Source of the DNA: JBIOHJ01 sp044448905
GTDB lineage: Bacteria; Bacteroidota; Bacteroidia; AKYH767-A; OLB10
Assembly: GCA_044448905.1 (NCBI GenBank)
Contig: JBIOHJ010000094.1
Span: forward strand, 1 to 13,263
Length of the DNA: 13,263 bases
Direction: 5' to 3'
In this document: positions 8,301 to 13,263 of the stretch, piece after piece
Position numbering within the stretch: position 1 is the first letter of the stretch
Layout: each line of letters begins with the position of its first letter
Position numbers and translations under genes: made by a program
The notes under the pieces: model-generated
The model's database searches: none
Told to the model about the DNA's origin: nothing
What the model saw: only the letters and a program-made list of their open reading frames with translations

Positions 8301-9002
8301 AACACCGCTGCCATCATAATGGCGACCCATTACATAATCCGCATTGATGACATTTGACCGGTGGAGGCTGCGTCCCTTGGTATCATCGGGTGTGGAAGGA
8401 ACTCCTGCTGCATCTATGTAATAAACAAACGCCTGTTGCGCAAGCTTAAACAGATCACCTCCGGCAATGCGAAGCGTTATGATATAATTAGATGGCATGT
8501 CAGACAGAATGGTACCGAATGGTGCCGCATAATTACGCGCGTCTGCGTGGTCTATATTCTGCATATACTGAATACGCACATCAATTTTTCCTTTTTCATT
8601 AATAGCATAGGCAGGAATATCGCCTAATAATTTTTTGTTGATTTTATGAAGCTCATTCATTACAACCACGCTGCGAACATTGAAACTACCAAGCATAGAG
8701 CGGTTATAGCTTTTCGGAATTGCAGCCATGAATGCACTATGCGGCATATATTGCAATAAAACAATTCCTGATTGTTCCATGGCTACTTTTTGCTGTTCAG
8801 TTGGAACGCTGTTAAATTGTATAAAACGGTAATAGTAGCCGTTATACATTTCCGCTGTACCCGGTTGGTCAGCAATAAAACTTTGGAGATTTTTTTCGGG
8901 GGTCATAACTCCGTTCTGAAACATGAGCCGGTTATCCTGTGCCATTGCACAAGTTGTGATAAGGCACGCAAGGATTAATGTAGTGAGTTTTAGTTTTTGC
9001 AT
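5400..9002 (-). CDS. Secreted subtilisin-like (S8, KP-43-like) serine protease with MAM domain and T9SS sorting domain
   Basis: Large 1200-residue exported endopeptidase. A Sec signal peptide (residues 1-22, ending CAMAQ) is followed by a prodomain-like region (about 30-200) and the S8 catalytic domain (about 225-500). The triad is D240 (ALADDGI), H265 (GFHGDMTSGI) and S434 (GGGTSAACPG); the oxyanion Asn is N354 (SAGNNQGG). A beta-sandwich (about 503-627, with MVYWHDQGGNP and ALINDLDMVV) matches the C-terminal domain of KP-43-type subtilases. Next come an Ig-like repeat region (about 630-720), a fibronectin III-like domain (about 721-803), a CARDB-like domain (about 808-923), a MAM domain (about 930-1110, FWYHMYGANMGELHADV and FASDLALDDINV), and a T9SS type A sorting domain (about 1122-1200, VFPNPSTGIFNL). 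Final location is the cell surface or outside. Cysteines in the C-terminal half fit disulfide-stabilised extracellular modules. ATG start precedes the signal peptide. A strong terminator follows. Substrate is unknown; a role in protein or peptide scavenging is inference. Confidence 0.94.
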   Translation of the reverse strand: MQKLKLTTLILACLITTCAMAQDNRLMFQNGVMTPEKNLQSFIADQPGTAEMYNGYYYRFIQFNSVPTEQQKVAMEQSGIVLLQYMPHSAFMAAIPKSYNRSMLGSFNVRSVVVMNELHKINKKLLGDIPAYAINEKGKIDVRIQYMQNIDHADARNYAAPFGTILSDMPSNYIITLRIAGGDLFKLAQQAFVYYIDAAGVPSTPDDTKGRSLHRSNVINADYVMGRHYDGSGVAAALADDGIVGPHIDFTGRLTNHLTIPGGFHGDMTSGILAGAGNLDPVIRGMANGVQLHVFDIGPYPQIIDAVANNTNYGTVVSSTSYSQGCNEYTTDTQFGDQTLHDNPQLEFVFSAGNNQGGNCNYGAGAGWGVITGGYKQGKNVIACANLDASEVLDPSSSRGPASDGRIKPEISSNGRDQMSTDEGNTYQVGGGTSAACPGIAGICTQLIQAYKELNTATDAPTALIKACLLNGAEDIGNPGPDYTYGYGRVNALRAVQTLEDNRYFNATVAQGATNTHTITVPANVLEMRVMVYWHDQGGNPASATALINDLDMVVTDPSSTIWEPWILDPTPVVANLTAPATRNTDHLNNIEQVTIANPAAGSYTVSVNGFAVPLGPQEYYLVYEFRTDVINVTYPIGGEGFVPFEQEVLRWDAVKGLGAFNIDYSVDNGLTWTSIATNVNQNALQYTWNVPNNLTGEAGIRVCRGAVCGTSLEKFSIIGTPANLNVDWACPDSIHLSWDAVAGAAWYEISVLGAMYMDSVGTSATTDFVYTPVNGTLEHWFGCRAIFANGSKGRRCISIYKTPGVFSCPIALDATVNNINSPGSGTLLDCQNNSNVAVSITIGNTGLNAISNIPVHYRVNGGAIISDVYTGTIAPSATAVFNFVPTINLSVAGNYLLEAWSELAGDGNIYNDTSSANITVISGVLVSTSVVEPMESFVLCSTNFDCEATLCPLSNGWINETNLVTDDIDFRTNEGGTPSANTGPDLDHTTGSATGNYVYLEASNGCFFKQANLLSPCIDLTGANSAQMTFWYHMYGANMGELHADVYSSGVWTSDVITAITGDQGNQWLQGVIDLTPYLGNIINVRFRGITGNDFASDLALDDINVDITTGINETSLNNSVFVFPNPSTGIFNLVVKSSKADLFEITLHDVSGKLISSNEIEISGNYSARLDLRNYSRGVYWMSVKSSEGVYRTKLVIL

Positions 9003-9147
9003 AGGTTGGATTTTTTAAGACGGGTTAAATGTAAGTAAATAAGTTTAATTTTTGATGTAAATATTCGGTGTTCGGAGCAAAATACTCAAAATTGTTGATT
9101 TTTGCAGGAAGATTGAGAGGGAATAAAATTGTTTTCTTTTTAAAATA
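9003..9147. promoter_or_regulatory. Divergent intergenic region between the S8 protease and yggS-like genes
   Basis: These 145 bases separate two divergent starts and should hold both promoters. The plus-strand candidate is listed separately (9101-9131). For the protease, minus-strand TATTTTG (9078-9084) is one base short of the consensus and has no convincing -33 partner. The protease leader is AT-rich without a clear Shine-Dalgarno. Confidence 0.4.
9101..9131 (+). promoter_or_regulatory. Candidate promoter for the yggS-like gene
   Basis: TTTG at 9101-9104 is followed after 19 bases by TAAAATTG at 9124-9131. This resembles the Bacteroidota pattern TTTG-N19-TAnnTTTG with one mismatch in the -7 box. 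It ends 16 bases before the ATG at 9148. The spacing is what makes it credible, but the region is AT-rich and chance matches are easy. Confidence 0.35.
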
Positions 9148-9816
9148 ATGTTCAATAAAATCAATTTCGAAGAAATTTTAAATGAGCTTGCAACCTGCGG
9201 AGCAACTCTTATCGCAGTTTCCAAAACCAAACCCGTGACGATGATAAAAGAGGCTTACGATTGCGGGCTAAAAGCTTTTGGAGAAAATTATGTTCAGGAA
9301 ATGGAAGAAAAATATGATCAGCTCCCAAAAGATATTGAATGGCATTTCATCGGTCATTTGCAAAGCAATAAAGTAAAAAATATTGCTCCGTTTGTTTCAT
9401 TAATACAGTCGGTTGACAGTATGAAGCTGCTGAAAGAAATAAATAAAGAAGCTAAAAAAAATAACCGCATCATTGATTGCCTTTTACAAATTCATATTGC
9501 GGAAGAAGAAACAAAATTCGGATTAAGCTTTCAGGAAGCCGAGCAGCTCTTGTCATCTGACGGACTGAAGGAATTAGAAAACATTAGCATTATAGGATTG
9601 ATGGGAATGGCAACACTTAGCGGAGACGAAAATAAGATAAGGAAAGAGTTTAAAGAATTAAAAATCTTTTATAATAAGATGATTTCAAGTTTAGAAATTC
9701 GGAATTCGAAATTCGAAATTTTGTCAATGGGTATGACTAGCGATTATAAAATTGCGCTGGAAGAAGGCAGCAATATGGTAAGAATAGGAAGCGCGATTTT
9801 CGGAGAAAGAAATTAA
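9148..9816 (+). CDS. yggS: YggS/PLPBP family pyridoxal-phosphate homeostasis protein
   Basis: This 222-residue TIM-barrel protein resembles the N-terminal domain of alanine racemase. Family members bind pyridoxal 5'-phosphate and help keep free PLP and amino-acid/keto-acid pools in balance; they have no firmly established catalytic activity. Key features: PLP-binding lysine K26 in AVSKTKP (23-29); FGENYVQE (44-51); WHFIGHLQSNK (65-75); KFG (123-125); GLMGMA (150-155); phosphate-binding SMGMTSDY (193-200) and VRIGSAIFGER (211-221). Length is close to the usual 220-235. Unusually, codons 183-192 are made of four tandem 7-bp units (9694-9721) in the variable loop just before the SMGM motif. The gene stands alone, divergent from the protease and 161 bp from the next plus-strand gene. 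Confidence 0.95.
   Translation: MFNKINFEEILNELATCGATLIAVSKTKPVTMIKEAYDCGLKAFGENYVQEMEEKYDQLPKDIEWHFIGHLQSNKVKNIAPFVSLIQSVDSMKLLKEINKEAKKNNRIIDCLLQIHIAEEETKFGLSFQEAEQLLSSDGLKELENISIIGLMGMATLSGDENKIRKEFKELKIFYNKMISSLEIRNSKFEILSMGMTSDYKIALEEGSNMVRIGSAIFGERN
9694..9721 (+). repeat. Four tandem 7-bp units inside the yggS-like gene
   Basis: The units are GAAATTC, GGAATTC, GAAATTC and GAAATTT, i.e. four copies of G(A/G)AATT(C/T). Within them GAATTC and TTCGAA palindromes recur. The array is translated in frame as residues 183-192 (EIRNSKFEI plus one base of the next codon), a loop before the conserved phosphate-binding SMGM. Because the unit length is not a multiple of three, gain or loss of a single unit would shift the frame. 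Confidence 0.85.
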
Positions 9817-9977
9817 AAAACTTTTTTTACCAAATTTTAAATTTAAAACAAAAGCAACGCTTCGGAAACGAATAATGTATCCGGGAATTATCAACACAGC
9901 CATGTAAATAAAAACAAATATGGAAACCGGATGCCCGTATCGTTCACTGTAGTTTTGAACAACGCATTTGGTGTTTA
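9817..9977. other. 161-bp AT-rich intergenic region
   Basis: I see no supported gene or strong hairpin here. The A6-C-T7 sequence right after the yggS-like stop could form only a weak AT hairpin. A TAAATTTTAAATTTAAAA-like stretch follows near 9833-9850. The only regulatory candidate is the TAGTTTTG box at 9950-9957, listed separately. A minus-strand open frame crosses the region but looks like chance. Confidence 0.6.
9950..9957 (+). promoter_or_regulatory. Candidate -7 promoter box (TAGTTTTG) for the DUF3352/propeller gene
   Basis: Exact match to TAnnTTTG, 20 bases before the ATG at 9978, at a sensible distance for a short leader. No TTG is visible at the expected -33 position, so confidence is low. 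Confidence 0.33.
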
Positions 9978-12722
9978 ATGAAGAGGGTCGTTGGTTCATC
10001 GCTTTTTATTTTGTTTTTACTTATAGCGGTAGCTGCTGCTTTATTTTATATTCAGCGCAACTATAACATAATTGGCGGTAAACCCGAAAATGCAATTCCT
10101 GTTGATGCTGCTTTTTTTATCCGGACCGATTTCAGCTCAGGCGTAATTAACAAACTGTTGCAGACATCTTACTGGCAGGACATCCAAGACAAATCGTTTT
10201 ACCGCAAGGTTCATAAAAACCTTGTGCTGTTTGATTCATTAATTACTGCCAATGAAGAATTAAAAAAATCAGGAACCAAAGAACCGTTGTTTATTTCGGC
10301 ACATGTCGTAAAAGCAAATGAAATGGATTGGCTTTTCATTATTAATATCCCGATAAGCAACCGCGAAAAGTTTGCAGACGAAATTATTAAAATTTTATGC
10401 CCGGCAAACAGCGAAATCAATGAACGCAATTATGAGGATGTTGATATAAAAGAACTTTCAATCAATGAAAATAAAATATTTACCTACGCCATTTCAAAAA
10501 ATATATTTATAGGGAGCTTTACTTCTTTTTTAGTGGAAGATGCCATCCGCCAACAGCAAGCACCCGGAAGCCCGATGGGTAATGACAAAGCATTTAACGA
10601 AATTTATAGCCGGTCGAAAAATATACATGCAACTACGATTTTTATCAATTACCGAAATCTTCCTGGCTGGCTTTCAGTATTTATTAATGATGAAAAATTA
10701 TCATCATTTAATACACTGGGCCAGTTTGCGTCATGGTCAGCGCATGAAATAGGGTTAACAAATCAAACGGTTTTTGCGCAAGGCTTAATCAACGCGCAGG
10801 ACACACTGGCTTTTACCGCTGCGCTTACCAAACAACAACCGGTCGAAATTGAGCTTTTGAAAATTCTTCCCCGTAAAACCTCTCTGGTATCGGCTGTCGG
10901 GTTAAGCAATAAAGAAATTTTTTTTAAAACATTTGAATCGGTTCTCAATAATACCGCTGAAAAAGCTTCACGGCAATTTTTACTTAAAAAGATTGAACGC
11001 GAATATAAATTTTCGCCTGCTCAGAAATTTTACAACATTGCAGGTAATGAATTTGCGCTATTAATTACCGAGCCGGCAAGCATAAATTATGCGAATAACA
11101 CGTACCTGATTTTAAAAACCGCAGATGTGCAAAAAGCCAAAAAAACCATGCAGTCAATTTGCAACCTGGTTAATTCAAAACAAAATCAAAGTACATGGAG
11201 AGAAGATTACGATGGTATTCAGATTGGGTTGGTAAGGTTAACAGGGTTGATACCCGCATTATTCGGCAGCCAGTTTAAAAAGCTGAATAATATATATTTT
11301 TCGTTCATTGGCAAGTATATTGTATTTGCCAACCAGCCGTCATCGCTTCACTCGCTGATTGATGATTACAATGAAAAGAATTTATTGACAAAAGAAAGCT
11401 CTTTCCGGTCTGTTTCTGTTAAACTTTCATGGAAAACCAACTATTTTTATTATTGCCGTTTGCCTTCGAGCCGGTACCTGTTAAAATCGGTTTTATCTGA
11501 AACAGCAAGTCATCACTTTGATTCACTAAAAAATTATTATTCCCGGTGGAATGTATTTGCTGTGACCATAAGCGGTGGAAAGCAGGTGCTCAACTCGGAT
11601 ATTTTAATGCAGTATGATTCGAAATCCAAAACGGATGAAACTACTTTGCTCTGGTCGGCTGCGGTTGATGCTACTGTCTCGATGAAACCAAATGTAATTA
11701 AAGACGCGGCAAGCAATGGCTGGTTTATTATTGTGCAGGATAATGATAATAACCTGTATCTTTTAGATAATGCCGGAAATATTATCTGGAAAAAAGTGCT
11801 TTCCGAAAAAGTATTAAGCAACTTCTACACTATTGATTTATACAAAAACAACGAAACGCAAATATTATTTAATACCGCAGGATTTCTTTTTCTGATTGAC
11901 CTCTCCGGAAATCTTGTTTCCAATTATCCCATACGGCTGCCGGCTGCTGCAACCAATGCGCTTTCTCTTTTTAATTTTCAGCACCAGCAGGAATATAAAA
12001 TTTATGTGGCGTGCAGCAACGGAAAAGTGTATGCGTATGAAGGTAATGGAAAACCATTGGTAAATTGGAATTATGAATTCGGCAGCGGAATAATAAATCA
12101 CCGGGTGCAACAATTTGACTGGAATGGAAAAACCTGCCTCGTGATTTCAGATATAAGCGGAAATACTTTTATTTGTGATGAAACCGGAAAATCGGTGCTT
12201 AAACCTTCAGGAAGGATTGTAAGAAAACTGAATTCGGATTTTTTTCTTGAACGGGATTCCACGGGCAATTCGAGTTTGGTAACTTTTGATACGACCGGAA
12301 ATATTAAAAAGATTTTACCGAATGGCGAAGTTGAAACGAATCCTTATGAAGCTGTCTCTTTATCTGAAAATTTTATTCTTGCGGATTGCAATGATGATGG
12401 TTCGCCTGAATATATTTTTACAGAACGCGACCAGGTTGCAGTGTACAATACTAAAATGGAATTACTGTTTACCCGTTCGTTTAATGAAGTGTTTATTGAC
12501 TATGTGCAGTACTTTAAAACACCGGGGGGCAAATCCTATATAGGCTTGTGCTCGTCCGTATCAAATAAAATATTTCTTTTAAAGGGCGATGGAACGATTG
12601 TTAACGGGTTCCCCGTTAAGGGAAGCACTCCTTTTACAATTGAACAGTTGAATAATGACGGTAAAAATTATTTGGTTGTTGCCGGAAATGATTCAAAAAT
12701 TTATGTGTACTCCATTGATTAA
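9978..12722 (+). CDS. Membrane-anchored DUF3352-like protein fused to a C-terminal beta-propeller
   Basis: Function unknown; 914 residues. A single hydrophobic segment (about 5-24) after MKR, with no lipobox or clear signal-peptidase site, suggests an N-terminal anchor with the rest in the periplasm. Residues about 36-540 resemble the DUF3352 family, starting with IPVDAAFFIRTDF (40-52). Residues about 555-914 form repeated units of roughly 45-50 residues ending in 'x-LYLLDNAGNIIW' type strands: NLYLLDNAGNIIW (592-604), FLFLIDLSGNLV (636-647), KVYAYEGNGKPL (683-694), TFICDETGKSV (730-740), SLVTFDTTGNIKK (766-778), QVAVYNTKMELL (819-830), KIFLLKGDGTIV (864-875), KIYVYSID (907-914). This looks like a 7- or 8-bladed PQQ/FG-GAP-like propeller. 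DCNDDGSPEYIF (803-814) resembles an FG-GAP Ca2+-binding loop. No enzyme motif is visible; a scaffold or binding role is inference. nhaD starts 40 bases after the stop. Confidence 0.8.
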   Translation: MKRVVGSSLFILFLLIAVAAALFYIQRNYNIIGGKPENAIPVDAAFFIRTDFSSGVINKLLQTSYWQDIQDKSFYRKVHKNLVLFDSLITANEELKKSGTKEPLFISAHVVKANEMDWLFIINIPISNREKFADEIIKILCPANSEINERNYEDVDIKELSINENKIFTYAISKNIFIGSFTSFLVEDAIRQQQAPGSPMGNDKAFNEIYSRSKNIHATTIFINYRNLPGWLSVFINDEKLSSFNTLGQFASWSAHEIGLTNQTVFAQGLINAQDTLAFTAALTKQQPVEIELLKILPRKTSLVSAVGLSNKEIFFKTFESVLNNTAEKASRQFLLKKIEREYKFSPAQKFYNIAGNEFALLITEPASINYANNTYLILKTADVQKAKKTMQSICNLVNSKQNQSTWREDYDGIQIGLVRLTGLIPALFGSQFKKLNNIYFSFIGKYIVFANQPSSLHSLIDDYNEKNLLTKESSFRSVSVKLSWKTNYFYYCRLPSSRYLLKSVLSETASHHFDSLKNYYSRWNVFAVTISGGKQVLNSDILMQYDSKSKTDETTLLWSAAVDATVSMKPNVIKDAASNGWFIIVQDNDNNLYLLDNAGNIIWKKVLSEKVLSNFYTIDLYKNNETQILFNTAGFLFLIDLSGNLVSNYPIRLPAAATNALSLFNFQHQQEYKIYVACSNGKVYAYEGNGKPLVNWNYEFGSGIINHRVQQFDWNGKTCLVISDISGNTFICDETGKSVLKPSGRIVRKLNSDFFLERDSTGNSSLVTFDTTGNIKKILPNGEVETNPYEAVSLSENFILADCNDDGSPEYIFTERDQVAVYNTKMELLFTRSFNEVFIDYVQYFKTPGGKSYIGLCSSVSNKIFLLKGDGTIVNGFPVKGSTPFTIEQLNNDGKNYLVVAGNDSKIYVYSID

Positions 12723-12741
12723 AACCATTCACGTATTTTTG
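12715..12741 (+). promoter_or_regulatory. Candidate promoter for nhaD
   Basis: TATTTTTG at 12734-12741 is an exact TAnnTTTG match, 21 bases before the nhaD ATG. A TTG lies at 12715-12717, 16 bases upstream, slightly closer than the usual 19 or so. It would let nhaD be transcribed separately from the gene 40 bases upstream. Read-through from that gene is equally possible, since no terminator is visible in the gap. Confidence 0.35.
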
Positions 12742-12762
12742 GTTCATTCACTTTTACTATAA

Positions 12763-13263
12763 ATGACCCAGCTCATCATTATCATTTTTATTCTCGGATA
12801 TGCTGCTATTGCTTTTGAGCATATTATCAAAATAAACAAAGCGGCAATTGCATTAATTACAGGAGTTATTTGCTGGACAATTTATATCCTGTTTTCACCG
12901 GACAAGCTGTTTGTTTCAGACCAGTTGACACACCACCTTGGTGAACTGTCGGGCATTTTGTTTTTCCTTATGGGCGCAATGACCATAGTTGAACTCGTTG
13001 ATGCGCACGATGGTTTTAACATCATTACTACCCGTATAACCCAAACCAATAAAATAAAGTTGCTTTGGATTATTTCGTTTATCACATTTTTTCTTTCGGC
13101 AATTCTTGATAACCTTACCACCACCATTGTAATGGTTTCACTTTTAAGAAAACTTATCAGGGATGATAACGACCGTTTGTTCTTTGCCGGAATTACAGTT
13201 ATTGCCGCCAATGCCGGAGGTGCATGGTCACCTATTGGCGATGTTACCACCACCATGCTTTGG
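12763..13263 (+). CDS. nhaD: NhaD-type Na+/H+ antiporter, 5' part (cut by window edge)
   Basis: The frame is open from ATG at 12763 to the window end, giving 167 residues with no stop; the full protein is probably over 400 residues. NhaD antiporters of the ion transporter (ArsB/NhaD) superfamily exchange cytoplasmic Na+ or Li+ for protons at the inner membrane, supporting salt and alkaline-pH tolerance. Hydrophobic segments are visible at about 2-20, 26-45, 59-79, 98-113 and 114-128. Family-type motifs are FFLMGAMTIVELVDAHDGF (67-85), FLSAILDNLTTTIVMVSLLR (110-129) and IAANAGGAWSPIGDVTTTML (147-166), the last two holding the polar residues of the ion pathway. The ATG is the only start before the first membrane segment in this frame. 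A candidate promoter lies just upstream. Confidence 0.93.
   Translation, partial: MTQLIIIIFILGYAAIAFEHIIKINKAAIALITGVICWTIYILFSPDKLFVSDQLTHHLGELSGILFFLMGAMTIVELVDAHDGFNIITTRITQTNKIKLLWIISFITFFLSAILDNLTTTIVMVSLLRKLIRDDNDRLFFAGITVIAANAGGAWSPIGDVTTTMLW

Noticed and set aside
9817..9835. Possible terminator after the yggS-like gene (A6-C-T7)
   Set aside because: The stem would be pure A-T with almost no loop and no GC pairs, too weak to call a terminator.
9724..9999. 91-codon minus-strand open frame across the yggS-DUF3352 gap with one hydrophobic stretch
   Set aside because: It overlaps the ends of two well-supported plus-strand genes antisense, has no recognisable motif, and its hydrophobic part arises from AT-rich intergenic DNA.
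12882..13256. 124-codon minus-strand open frame opposite nhaD
   Set aside because: The plus strand here encodes conserved NhaD motifs; the antisense frame is a by-product of their codon composition.

Overview
The window looks like chromosome from a member of the Bacteroidota. The evidence is moderately AT-rich DNA with AT-rich gaps, few Shine-Dalgarno sequences, TAnnTTTG-type promoter boxes, and a large secreted protease ending in a type IX secretion (T9SS) type A sorting domain. It also carries the DUF3352-like, PF03706-like and HRDC/HTH-helicase proteins common in that phylum. Species cannot be set from the sequence. I see no RNA genes, insertion sequences, CRISPR arrays, phage genes or attachment sites. 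No gene-free stretch exceeds about 160 bases.

Layout. Positions 1-2114 (minus strand) hold a translationally coupled pair: a membrane-anchored family 2 glycosyltransferase cut by the left edge, preceded in transcription order by a polytopic PF03706-type (MprF flippase-like) membrane protein. The two reading frames overlap by one base (TAATG). Positions 2115-2239 form a divergent intergenic region, and both flanking genes appear to start with TTG. Positions 2240-2794 (plus) encode RuvC, the Holliday junction resolvase. Facing it at 2821-5280 (minus) is a Pif1/RecD-like SF1 helicase with RecQ-style HRDC and helix-turn-helix domains at its C-terminus. A clear intrinsic terminator at 5349-5380 ends the next minus-strand gene, a 1200-residue secreted subtilisin-like (KP-43-like) protease at 5400-9002. 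On the plus strand follow a YggS/PLPBP-type pyridoxal-phosphate protein (9148-9816), a 914-residue membrane-anchored DUF3352-like protein fused to a C-terminal beta-propeller (9978-12722), and the first 167 codons of an NhaD-type Na+/H+ antiporter (12763 to the right edge).

How the genes work together. Two neighbourhoods make functional sense: the envelope pair (glycosyltransferase plus flippase-like protein) and the DNA-processing pair (RuvC plus helicase, convergent and so not one operon). The rest appears to be independent housekeeping or envelope genes. I found no clear undescribed multi-gene system. The most unusual items are the DUF3352-propeller fusion protein, and a 4 x 7-bp tandem repeat read through in frame inside the yggS-like gene.
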